The notes under the pieces are model-generated. The model was not told the DNA's origin. It searched no databases and was given only the letters and a program-made list of their open reading frames with translations. This document shows, piece after piece, positions 52,291-60,630 of a DNA stretch of 64,000 nt (its first letter is position 1; each line of letters begins with the position of its first letter). Location of the stretch: positions 620,001 through 684,000 of the forward strand of contig NZ_CP006842.1 of the NCBI RefSeq assembly GCF_000626675.1, written 5' to 3'. The position numbers and the translations under genes were made by a program. Source of the stretch: Corynebacterium glyciniphilum AJ 3170 (lineage in GTDB: Bacteria > Actinomycetota > Actinomycetes > Mycobacteriales > Mycobacteriaceae).

Positions 52291-54172
52291 GGTGTTCTCC
52301 TGGGGCGTTTGCGGGGTAGAGCGCTTCGATGTCGGCGGCGAAGTGTTCGGCGACGGGCGTACGCCGGAGTTTCAGGGACGGTGTGAGCTCCTGGGCGTCT
52401 ACCGAGAGTTCGCGGTCGAGGATGCGGAACTTCTTGATCCGCTCCCACGGGTTGAGGGTTGTGTTGAGCTCGTCGACGAAACCCTGAAGATGGTCACGGG
52501 TCCGCGGGTCGCGGGTGACAGCTTCGTAGTCGCCGGGTATCCCTTCACGTCCTGCCCACGCGGTGATGGCATCTTTATCCAGGGAGATCAGCGCGGCGAC
52601 GTGGCGTCGTCCCTCGCCGACGACCACGATCTGTGACGCTACGGGGCACAGGCCCTTGAACCGGGCCTCCATCAACGCTGGTGCGACGTACTTGCCGTTG
52701 GAGGTTTTGAACAGTTCTTTCTTGCGGTCGGTGATACTCAGACGCCCCTGGTCGTCCAGGGCTCCGATGTCACCGGTGTGTAGCCAGCCCTCGTCGGAGA
52801 GCGCTCGTGCCGTCTCCTCAGGGTTGTTGTGGTATCCGGCCATCACCCCTGGTCCACGGACGAGAATCTCACCGTCCTCGGCGGTCCGGACCTCGAAGCC
52901 GTCGACGGGTTCACCCACTGTGCCGGCCCGGAACGTGGACGGGAGTCCCAGCGTCGCGACATTGCACTCGGTCATTCCGTACCCCTCGAGGACGGGAAGG
53001 CCGGCGGCCCAGAACCAGCGGGAAACGTCGGTGTTCAAGGCGGCTGAGCCGGAGATGAAGTAGCGGATGTTACCGCCGAACTTCTCGCGGACGGTGGAGA
53101 ACACCAGTCGGTCGGCGATACGTGCCTGGACACGGCCCAGGAGCGACGGCGAGTCGGTGTCGAGGGCCTTCACTCCGACCCGACTGGCCCAGTGGAACAG
53201 CTTTTCACGGACACCGAGGGGGCCGGGGTCCTCCGCCGTCATCGTGACGATTCCCGTGTAGGCCTTCTCGAAGATCCGCGGCACCGAGCCCATGAACGTC
53301 GGGCGGGAGGCCCCGATGTTCTCGACGATCCTGTCGATCCGCCCGTCGATCGTCGTCTCGAAGCCGATGTGGAGTGGCAGCAGTATCATCAGCTTGCCCA
53401 TGACATGGGCGAGAGGTAGCCAGAGGAACTGCTTGTCGTCGATGGTGAGCAGGCTGGAGTCGTCGTCGGTTGAGTTGTGGCTATTGTTCACGGTCGCCTC
53501 GATGGCGTGGACCTCGTGTACCCAGACCCGGTGCGGCAACAAGACGCCCTTGGGGCGTCCCGTGGTGCCGGAGGTGTAGATCAGGGTGGCGAGGTCCTCA
53601 GGGCCGGTGGCGTCGATGCGTGTATCCACGTCGTCGGGCAGTTGTCCGAGGTGCTGGCGACCGGAGGCACAGAGTTCGTCCAGCGTCATGACCCAGCCGT
53701 CGGTGCGGTCGGGGACGTCGTTGTCGAGGACGATGACGGTGCCGAGGTCGGGGAGGTCGTCGCGCAGACCTGTGATCTTGGTGAGCTGTTCGGCGTCCTC
53801 GACGAAGACGGCGGTGGCACCGGAGTCCCCGAGGATGTGCCGGACATCGGTACCGACGGTGGTGGGGTACACGGCGACGGCCGCAGCCCCGGCGCACATG
53901 ATGCCGTAGGCGGAGACCGCCCACTCATAGCGGGTGGTGCTGGCGATGCCCACGCGGTCGCCGGGCCTGACCCCCAGCGAGATGAGGCCCGCGGCGATGT
54001 CGTCACTGTGTCTCCCGACCTGGGCCCACGTGACGGTGGACCAGGTTGCCGATGGGCCGGCTGGTGCGGCAGCCGTGGGGAACGTGTAGGCACGCCGGTG
54101 TGGGGTGTCATTGACGCGTCGGCGCAGCATCTGGCCGACGGAGTTGACGGGGGTTCTGGTGGCGGTGGTCAT
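52280..54172 (-). CDS. fadD: Long-chain fatty acyl-CoA ligase, copy 2
   Basis: The 630-residue paralogue has the same layout as its downstream neighbour: ATLIYTSGTTGRPKGVLLPHR, YGMTECNVATLG, TGDIGALDDQGRLSITDRKKELFKTSNGKYVAP and SLKLRRTPV. The sequence around the adenylate motif differs (TECNV against TESGG), so the acyl substrate range may differ. It begins about 99 bp after the TetR gene; the gap is AT-rich with AGTATT/AATACT arms (54202-54207, 54225-54230) and may contain a TetR-controlled promoter. Tandem, nearly equal copies suggest duplication and specialisation. Confidence 0.9.
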   Translation of the reverse strand: MTTATRTPVNSVGQMLRRRVNDTPHRRAYTFPTAAAPAGPSATWSTVTWAQVGRHSDDIAAGLISLGVRPGDRVGIASTTRYEWAVSAYGIMCAGAAAVAVYPTTVGTDVRHILGDSGATAVFVEDAEQLTKITGLRDDLPDLGTVIVLDNDVPDRTDGWVMTLDELCASGRQHLGQLPDDVDTRIDATGPEDLATLIYTSGTTGRPKGVLLPHRVWVHEVHAIEATVNNSHNSTDDDSSLLTIDDKQFLWLPLAHVMGKLMILLPLHIGFETTIDGRIDRIVENIGASRPTFMGSVPRIFEKAYTGIVTMTAEDPGPLGVREKLFHWASRVGVKALDTDSPSLLGRVQARIADRLVFSTVREKFGGNIRYFISGSAALNTDVSRWFWAAGLPVLEGYGMTECNVATLGLPSTFRAGTVGEPVDGFEVRTAEDGEILVRGPGVMAGYHNNPEETARALSDEGWLHTGDIGALDDQGRLSITDRKKELFKTSNGKYVAPALMEARFKGLCPVASQIVVVGEGRRHVAALISLDKDAITAWAGREGIPGDYEAVTRDPRTRDHLQGFVDELNTTLNPWERIKKFRILDRELSVDAQELTPSLKLRRTPVAEHFAADIEALYPANAPGEHHDH

Positions 54173-54271
54173 GGAGGCCTCCGGGGCAGTGCACAGCGTG
54201 AAGTATTGTTTTTGAAGCTAAGTAAATACTGAGAGACGGGTGCTGTGAATTGTGGTGTGGTGGGGTCGTGG

Positions 54272-54883
54272 TCAGTCGTTGCGCTTGATGCCGTCGAGGA
54301 TCCGTGACCAGGTCTTGATGGCGTCGTTCTGGTGCTTCCGGGTGTCGACGAGGACAGAGCCGAGGCCCAGTCCACGGGCGACGTCCAGCGTGAGTCCCAG
54401 CAGCCTACGGGTGTGCTGGTCCGAGAGGTCCGCGTTGAGTGCCAGCGCGGTCAGCTGGTAGACCTCCCGACCGTAGCGTGCCTCGGCCGGGACGATCAGC
54501 TCGCGGAGGCTGTCATCCGTGCTCGCGGCCGCCCAGATGTGGAGGGCGGCGTGAAAGGGGCGGTTGCTGAAGAATCCGAAGATGAGAGTGACCACCTCGT
54601 CCACAGCGTCCACGGCGGCGGCGCCGCTGCCGGTGGACAGCTTGGCGACGCTGGAGCGAAGTTGCTGCGTGCGCTCTGCGAAGAACTCTTCGAGAGCTGC
54701 CTCGACCAGGGAGTCCCGGGTGGGGAAATGATGCTGGGCGGCCCCGCGGGAAACACCGGCACGCGCGGCGACGGCACTGACCGTCGTGCCCGCCAGGCCT
54801 ACGTCCGAGAGCGTGTCCAGCGACGCCTCCAGCAGGCGACGTCTGGTCACCTTGCTGCGCTCCTGTTGGGCCACCCTGCTCAT
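54272..54883 (-). CDS. TetR-family transcriptional regulator
   Basis: The 203-residue protein has an N-terminal TetR helix-turn-helix (RRRLLEASLDTLSDVGLAGTTVSAVAARAGVSRGAAQHHFPTR split over residues about 15-57) and an all-helical ligand-binding domain. ATG 54883 has GGAG 9 nt upstream and is preferred to two earlier in-frame starts. It sits between the enoyl-CoA hydratase gene (62 bp upstream) and the acyl-CoA ligase pair, all on the same strand, so it most likely controls this acyl-CoA block in response to a fatty acid or acyl-CoA. Confidence 0.85.
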   Translation of the reverse strand: MSRVAQQERSKVTRRRLLEASLDTLSDVGLAGTTVSAVAARAGVSRGAAQHHFPTRDSLVEAALEEFFAERTQQLRSSVAKLSTGSGAAAVDAVDEVVTLIFGFFSNRPFHAALHIWAAASTDDSLRELIVPAEARYGREVYQLTALALNADLSDQHTRRLLGLTLDVARGLGLGSVLVDTRKHQNDAIKTWSRILDGIKRND

Positions 54884-54945
54884 CGGCATACTCTCCACCA
54901 TCCTGGTCAGTCCTCGGTCACTTTACCCGCCGTCTCCTGCATGGG

Positions 54946-55695
54946 TCACTGCGCCCAGCTGGGTGCCCGCTTCTGGAGGAAGGAGGTGATGCCCTCGAGT
55001 GCCTCCTCACTGGCGAAGAGTTCCGCGGACTTCGCTGCCAGCGCATCGGCACCGGCGTTGAAACCGTCGATGACGTGCTGGTTGATGATCATCTTGGTCT
55101 CCCTCAGTCCCTGAGGTGAACACTTCAGCAGCCCGTCGGCCAGTGCGGCGGCCTGCGCGCGGGGATCGTCGACGACCTCGGTGACCAGGCCCTGACGTTC
55201 CGCGGTCGCGGCGTCGAAGCGTTCACCAGACAGGAGGTACCGGGAGGCCGCGCGGGACGACAGGCGGGGCAGGACGGTCAGGGCGATCATCGCCGGGGCC
55301 ACGCCGATGCGGGTCTCGGTGGTCGCAAAAGATGACCCCGGGGAGGCGAACACCATGTCGCAGGACGCGACGAGACCAGTGCCACCCGCCCGGACGTTTC
55401 CGTCCACGACCGCGATGACAGGCTTCGACAACTCCACGACCGTGCGTAGGAGTCCTATGAAGTTGGCGGTGACCTGTTCGGGTGGGGTGTCGCCGACAGC
55501 GGCGAGGTCGGCGCCGGAGCAGAATGTGGATCCGGTGTGGTCCAGGATCACGCTTCGGACATCCTCGTTCTGTGCGGCCGTCTCCAGGGCATCGGTGAGA
55601 TCCTGGATCAGCGCCGGTGACAGGGCGTTCCGGCGGTCCGGGGCATCAATGGTGATCCGGGCTGTCTTGTTCTCCGTGGTGGCGGTGATGGCCAT
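54946..55695 (-). CDS. Enoyl-CoA hydratase/isomerase family protein
   Basis: The 249-residue crotonase-fold protein has the oxyanion-hole segments FCSGADLAAVG (about 58-68) and GNVRAGGTGLVASCD (about 99-113). Of the two catalytic glutamates of rat enoyl-CoA hydratase, the one corresponding to Glu164 is kept (Glu127 in TTETRIG) while the Glu144 position is Gly107. Single-glutamate crotonases often do other reactions such as isomerisation, or hydration of branched glutaconyl-CoAs. ATG 55695 follows AGGAGG. It is the last enzyme gene of the carboxylase operon and corresponds in position to mycobacterial echA7. Confidence 0.85.
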   Translation of the reverse strand: MAITATTENKTARITIDAPDRRNALSPALIQDLTDALETAAQNEDVRSVILDHTGSTFCSGADLAAVGDTPPEQVTANFIGLLRTVVELSKPVIAVVDGNVRAGGTGLVASCDMVFASPGSSFATTETRIGVAPAMIALTVLPRLSSRAASRYLLSGERFDAATAERQGLVTEVVDDPRAQAAALADGLLKCSPQGLRETKMIINQHVIDGFNAGADALAAKSAELFASEEALEGITSFLQKRAPSWAQ

Positions 55696-55726
55696 GGTGT
55701 CCTCCTGTGTCGCTCGGTGTGCGGGG

Positions 55727-56905
55727 TCAGTAGCTCTTGGGCAGGCCCATGACGGTCTGTGCGACATAATTCAGCAGCATCTCGCGGCTCACCGGGGCGA
55801 TCCGGGGCAGACGCGATGCGGCGTACATGCGTGCCAGCCCGTACTCGGCGGTCAGGCCGTTGCCTCCGAGGGTCTGCACGGCCTGGTCGATTGACTTGGC
55901 GGAGACCTCGCCGGCAGCGTACTTGGCCATGTTCGCCGCGGTCGCCGCACCGTCCAGGTCGCCCTGGTCGAAACGGGCGGCGGCGTTGCGGCACATCAGC
56001 CGGGCCTGCTCCAGCTCGATCCGGCACTGGGCCAGAGGGTGGGACAGACCCTGGTGGGCGCCGATGGGTGTCTTCCAGACGACACGTTCGTTGGCGTACT
56101 TGACGGCGGTGTCGAGGGCGTAGCGGGACATTCCCGTGGCCATCGCGGTGGCGATGATGCGCTCCGGGTTCAGGCCGACGAAGAGCTGGAAGATGCCCGC
56201 GTCGCTGTCGCCGACGAGGTCCTCGTCCTTCAGCCGGACATCATCGAAGTGCAGGGCGTACTGCCACTCGGGCAGCATGACTTCAGTGGGGATCTGGGTC
56301 TTGGAGAAGCCTTCGGCATCGGTGGGCACCATGAACAGTGCCGGCTTGAGCTTGCCGGTGCGCTCGTCGTGGGCGCGGGCGACGACGAGCACGGCATCAG
56401 CCTGGTCCACACCTGAGATGAAGGTCTTCTGGCCGTTGAGAACCCACTCGTCACCCTCCTTCTTCGCGGTGGTGGTGATGTTGTGGCTGTTCGTGCCGGC
56501 GTCGGCCTCGGTGATGCCGAAAGCGCTGATGAACTCGCCGGAGGCGATGCCCGGCAGCCAACGCTGCTTCTGGTCGGGGGTGCCGAAGGCGGCGATGATG
56601 GACCCGCAGATGGCGGGGGAGACCACGAGCATCAGCAGACCGCAGCCCTGGGAGGACAGCTCCTCCTGGACGATGGAGAGCTCCAACAGGCCGGCTCCGC
56701 CGCCGCCGTACTCTTCGGGCAGGTTCACACCGACGAAGCCGAGCTCACCGGCCTCCTTCCACAGCTCGGTGGGGTATTCCTTGTCGTCGGCCTTCTTGGC
56801 CATGTACTCGTAGCCGTACTTCTTGGCCAGGGCTCGGACGGTGCTGCGCAGCTCCTCCTGTTCCGGGGTGTCGTTGAGGGGCATGCTGACCTGGGGCTGT
56901 GACAT
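55727..56905 (-). CDS. Acyl-CoA dehydrogenase, isovaleryl/branched-chain type
   Basis: The 392-residue flavoprotein has FGITEADAGTNSHNI, NGQKTFISG and QTLGGNGLTAEYGLARMYAASRLPRI. The usual medium-chain catalytic Glu (in YEG near the C terminus) is replaced: the equivalent stretch is RIAPVS. A Glu instead occurs at position 248 (LNPERII), where isovaleryl- and long-chain acyl-CoA dehydrogenases keep their base. This supports a branched-chain or terpenoid acyl-CoA substrate. ATG 56905 follows AAGGAG at 8 nt. It lies in the AtuA-like / carboxylase operon and corresponds to mycobacterial fadE10. Confidence 0.88.
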   Translation of the reverse strand: MSQPQVSMPLNDTPEQEELRSTVRALAKKYGYEYMAKKADDKEYPTELWKEAGELGFVGVNLPEEYGGGGAGLLELSIVQEELSSQGCGLLMLVVSPAICGSIIAAFGTPDQKQRWLPGIASGEFISAFGITEADAGTNSHNITTTAKKEGDEWVLNGQKTFISGVDQADAVLVVARAHDERTGKLKPALFMVPTDAEGFSKTQIPTEVMLPEWQYALHFDDVRLKDEDLVGDSDAGIFQLFVGLNPERIIATAMATGMSRYALDTAVKYANERVVWKTPIGAHQGLSHPLAQCRIELEQARLMCRNAAARFDQGDLDGAATAANMAKYAAGEVSAKSIDQAVQTLGGNGLTAEYGLARMYAASRLPRIAPVSREMLLNYVAQTVMGLPKSY

Positions 56906-56951
56906 GGTGAAAACTCCTTGAATTCGGGGTGTTGCGTGGGGACAGTGGTGG

Positions 56952-59006
56952 TTATTCGTCGTTCTCGGGGGAGTCGATGACCGCCAGCAGGGTGCCGGTC
57001 TCGATGTGGTCGCCGGCGGCAGCGGCCAGTTCACTGACTGTGCCGTCGGAGGTGGCCGAGATGGTGTGCTCCATCTTCATGGCCTCGATCGTCATGAGCT
57101 TCTGGCCCGTGGTGACCGTGTCGCCGACGGCTACGGCCACACTGGTCACCGTCCCTGGCATGGGAGCCACCAGGGCTCCTTCGGCGACAATGTCGGACGG
57201 GTCGTCGTACCGGGGACGCTCGGTGAGTACGACCGGCCCCAGTGCGGAGTTCACCCCCACGCCGCCACCCGGGTACCGGTGGACGGTCAGGGTGCGGCGG
57301 ATACCGGCGACCTCGAGGGTGACGGCGGCCGGCTCCGTGTCGCCGGGTGCGACGCCCGCAGAAGGGGTGAGATCTACGAGCCGGACATCCTCGCGTCCGT
57401 CCAGGGTGACGGCACCCTCACGGACGCGGGAGCCACGCACGACGCTCACCTCGACCTCGTTGTCGGTGTCGTGACCGCGAAAGAACCGGTGGGTGGTACG
57501 GGCATCACCGAAGACACGGAATCCGGCCGGGACGCGGCGGGTGGGGTTGGTCGCGGTTCCGGCAGCTTCAGCGACGACCGACGCCGCGAAGGCGGAAACC
57601 GCCACGGTCTCGTCGTCAGCCAAGGGGGCCATCGAGACCTCGGTGTGGGTGCTCTCCAGGAAGGCGGTGTTGATGTCGCCGGCCCGGAAGTCCACGTCAT
57701 CGAGAATGCGGACCAGCTGGTCACGGTTGGTGCCGAGCCCATGGATACGGGCCCGACGCAGGGTCCCGCTGAGTCGGCCCACGGCCTCCGCTCGGTTCGG
57801 GGCCCAGGAGATCACCTTGGCCAGCATCGCGTCGTAGTTCACACCGACCACGGCCGGGTCCCCGGGGGCGGCCACCGGTCCTGCATCGAGCCGGATTCCG
57901 GGGATGTGCGGGCCAGCGAACGACGACACGACGTCGTCGAAGTCGAAGCGGAAGATTTCACCGGACATGGGGCGGTAGTCGTGCCGGGGATCCTCGGCAT
58001 ATACGCGGGCTTCGATGGCCCACCCGTCGAGGCCCGGGGGGTTGTCTGAGGGCAGGTGGTGCCCGGCGGCGACGTCGAACTGCAGTCCCACCAGGTCGAG
58101 GCCGGTGGTTGCCTCGGTGACGGGGTGCTCCACCTGCAGGCGGGTGTTGACCTCCAGGAAGAAGAACTCGCCCTTGTCGTTGGCCAGGAACTCCACGGTG
58201 CCGGCACCGCTGTAGTCGATGGCGTGGGCGGCGGCCCGTGCTGCCTCGAAGAGGCGGTCACGCATCCCGTCGATTCGCTCGACCAGCGGGGACGGTGCCT
58301 CCTCGATGACCTTCTGGTGGCGGCGCTGGATCGAGCACTCACGTTCGCCCACCGCCCACACGCCACCGTGGTTGTCGGCCATGAGCTGGACCTCGATGTG
58401 ACGTCCGGATTCGATGTAGCGTTCGATGAACACGGTGCCGTCGCCGAACGCGCTCTCTGCCTCGCGCACGGCAGCAGCGGTTTCCGACTCCAACTCGGCG
58501 ATGGTGCGGACCACGCGCATACCGCGTCCACCACCACCGGCGGAGGCCTTGACCAGCACCGGAAGTATGTCCTCGGTGATCTCCGAGGTCTCCAGGTTGG
58601 TCAGCACCGGTACTCCGGCAGCCTCCATGAGCTTCTTGGCCTCGGTCTTGGAACCCATTGCGTCGATGGCCTCTGGTGACGGTCCGATCCAGACCAACCC
58701 GGCGTCGATGACGGCGCGGGCGAAACCCGCGTTCTCGGAGAGGAACCCGTAACCGGGGTGGATCGCGTCGGCACCGGTGCGCTTCGCCGCGTCCAGCACG
58801 GCCTCGGCGTTCAGGTAGGTCTCTGCCGGAGCGTTGCCGGGCAGACGGACGGCGGCGTCGGCCTCCCGGGCGAAGGGCTCGTCACGGTCGGCGTCCGAGT
58901 AAACGGCGACGGTCGACAGTCCCCGGTTGCGGGCGGTGGTGAATACGCGCCGCGCGATCTCGCCGCGGTTGGCGACGAGGACGGTGGAAAATTCTGTGTT
59001 GGTCAT
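56952..59006 (-). CDS. Acyl-CoA carboxylase alpha subunit (biotin carboxylase plus biotin carrier)
   Basis: The 684-residue subunit carboxylates biotin with ATP and carries it to the beta subunit. The biotin carboxylase domain shows HPGYGFLSENA, KASAGGGGRGM, ECSIQRRHQKVIEEAPS and FLEVNTRLQVEHPVTE. A linker domain follows, then the biotinyl domain with EAMKMEH near the C terminus. The layout matches AccA/LiuD/AtuF-type subunits rather than the shorter stand-alone biotin carboxylases. ATG 59006 is used (GAGAGAAG upstream); ATG 59018 is also possible. The partner beta gene is immediately upstream. Fatty or branched enoyl-CoAs such as methylcrotonyl- or geranyl-CoA are plausible substrates. Confidence 0.92.
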   Translation of the reverse strand: MTNTEFSTVLVANRGEIARRVFTTARNRGLSTVAVYSDADRDEPFAREADAAVRLPGNAPAETYLNAEAVLDAAKRTGADAIHPGYGFLSENAGFARAVIDAGLVWIGPSPEAIDAMGSKTEAKKLMEAAGVPVLTNLETSEITEDILPVLVKASAGGGGRGMRVVRTIAELESETAAAVREAESAFGDGTVFIERYIESGRHIEVQLMADNHGGVWAVGERECSIQRRHQKVIEEAPSPLVERIDGMRDRLFEAARAAAHAIDYSGAGTVEFLANDKGEFFFLEVNTRLQVEHPVTEATTGLDLVGLQFDVAAGHHLPSDNPPGLDGWAIEARVYAEDPRHDYRPMSGEIFRFDFDDVVSSFAGPHIPGIRLDAGPVAAPGDPAVVGVNYDAMLAKVISWAPNRAEAVGRLSGTLRRARIHGLGTNRDQLVRILDDVDFRAGDINTAFLESTHTEVSMAPLADDETVAVSAFAASVVAEAAGTATNPTRRVPAGFRVFGDARTTHRFFRGHDTDNEVEVSVVRGSRVREGAVTLDGREDVRLVDLTPSAGVAPGDTEPAAVTLEVAGIRRTLTVHRYPGGGVGVNSALGPVVLTERPRYDDPSDIVAEGALVAPMPGTVTSVAVAVGDTVTTGQKLMTIEAMKMEHTISATSDGTVSELAAAAGDHIETGTLLAVIDSPENDE

Positions 59007-59034
59007 GTCTTCTCTCATCTCTCGTTCTCGCCCG

Positions 59035-60630
59035 TCACATCCGGAAGACGCCGAAGCCTTCGGCGCCTTCCACCGGACCGGAGTGGATGGCGGACAACGC
59101 CATCCCCACCACAGAACGGGTGTCGCGGGGGTCGATGATGCCGTCGTCGTAGAGCATCCCGGACATCTTCAACGGTGCGGACTCCACGTCGGCCTGCGTC
59201 TTGAGCATGTCGAAGAGCTGCTTCTCCGCATCCTCGGTGTAGTCGAGGCCTCGTGAGCGGGCCGACTGGGCGCTGATGCTGCTCACCACGGACGCCAGTT
59301 GTTCGGAACCCATCACCGCGGACCGCGCCGAAGGCCAGGCGAAGACGAACCGGGGGTTGAAGGCGCGTCCGCACATCCCGTAGTGGCCGGCACCGTAGCT
59401 GGCGGCGGTGATCAGGGAGATGTGCGGGACCTCCGAGTTCGACACGGCGTTGATCATCATCGCGCCGTGTTTGATGATCCCGTTCTGCTCGTACTCCTTG
59501 CCGACCATGTAGCCCGTGGTGTTGTGCATGAAGATCAGGGGCGTGTCCGACTTGTTCGCCAGCTGGATGAACTGGGTGGCTTTCTGCGCCTCCTCGCTGA
59601 ACAACACTCCGCGGGAGTTGGCGAGGATGCCCACCGGGTATCCGTGGACCTGCGCCCACCCGGTTACCAGGCCCGAACCGTAACGGGGCTTGAATTCATC
59701 GAACTCACTGCCATCGACGAACCGTCCGATGATCTCGTAGGGGTCGTAGGGGACCTTGAGCCCGTCGGGGACGATGCCGAGCATCTCCTCTTCGTCGAGC
59801 ACTGGTTCTGCGACATTCGCGGCGGGGTTCTGCCCCTTACGGTGCCAGTTCAGGCGCCGGACGATGGACCGGCCGATTCGGGCGGCGTCCAGCTCGTCGA
59901 CGGCGAGGTAGTCGCCGAGTCCGGAGATGTCGGTGTGCATCTGAGCACCACCGAGACTCTCGTCGTCGGTGACTTCGCCGGTGGCCGCTTTGACCAGCGG
60001 GGGGCCGGCGAGGAAGACCTTCGAACGTTCCTTGATCATCACCACGTGGTCGGACATGCCGGGGATGTAGGCGCCGCCGGCGGTGCAGTTGCCGTAGACG
60101 ATGGCGATCGTCGGGACCCCCGCCTTGGACGCCTGGGTGATTGCCCGGAACATCGCACCACCAGGGACGAAGACCTCTTTCTGGCTGCGCAGGTCCGCAC
60201 CGCCGGACTCGACCAGGGTGAGTACCGGCAGCCGGTTTTCGACGGCGATCTCCTGCAGACGGTTGCACTTGCGCAGGGTCCACTCATTGGACGCGCCACC
60301 CTTGACCGTGGGGTCGTTGGCGACGATCATGCAGTCCACACCCTCGACGGTGCCGACACCGCCGACGACGGAACCACCCACGGTGAAGTCTGTGCCGTAC
60401 CCGGCCATCGTGCAGAGTTCGAGGAACGGGGAGCCCTGATCGAGGACTGAGTCGATCCGCTCACGCGGGGTCATCTTGTCGCGGCTGCGGAGCTTCTCCA
60501 GCGACTTCTCGCCACCGCCGATGAAGGCTGTCTCGTAGGCCTCGCGGATCTCGCCGAGCTTCTCCTCCATGGACCGCCGGTTGGCCTGGTACTCCTCGGA
60601 ACTGGTGATGACGGCTGACGTTGCGGTCAT
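59035..60630 (-). CDS. Acyl-CoA carboxylase beta subunit (carboxyltransferase)
   Basis: This subunit moves the carboxyl group from biotin to the acyl-CoA. The 531-residue protein has the two crotonase-like halves, with acyl-CoA-site TLVESGGADLRSQKEVFVPGG and GGAYIPGMSDHVVM in the N half, and FMHNTTGYMVGKEYE, AASYGAGHYGMCGRAFNPRF and AVMGSEQLASVV in the C half. These motifs are those of the methylcrotonyl/geranyl-CoA group (LiuB/AtuC, mycobacterial AccD2). Its ATG overlaps the AtuA-like gene's stop (ATGA). It ends just before the alpha subunit gene. Confidence 0.92.
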   Translation of the reverse strand: MTATSAVITSSEEYQANRRSMEEKLGEIREAYETAFIGGGEKSLEKLRSRDKMTPRERIDSVLDQGSPFLELCTMAGYGTDFTVGGSVVGGVGTVEGVDCMIVANDPTVKGGASNEWTLRKCNRLQEIAVENRLPVLTLVESGGADLRSQKEVFVPGGAMFRAITQASKAGVPTIAIVYGNCTAGGAYIPGMSDHVVMIKERSKVFLAGPPLVKAATGEVTDDESLGGAQMHTDISGLGDYLAVDELDAARIGRSIVRRLNWHRKGQNPAANVAEPVLDEEEMLGIVPDGLKVPYDPYEIIGRFVDGSEFDEFKPRYGSGLVTGWAQVHGYPVGILANSRGVLFSEEAQKATQFIQLANKSDTPLIFMHNTTGYMVGKEYEQNGIIKHGAMMINAVSNSEVPHISLITAASYGAGHYGMCGRAFNPRFVFAWPSARSAVMGSEQLASVVSSISAQSARSRGLDYTEDAEKQLFDMLKTQADVESAPLKMSGMLYDDGIIDPRDTRSVVGMALSAIHSGPVEGAEGFGVFRM

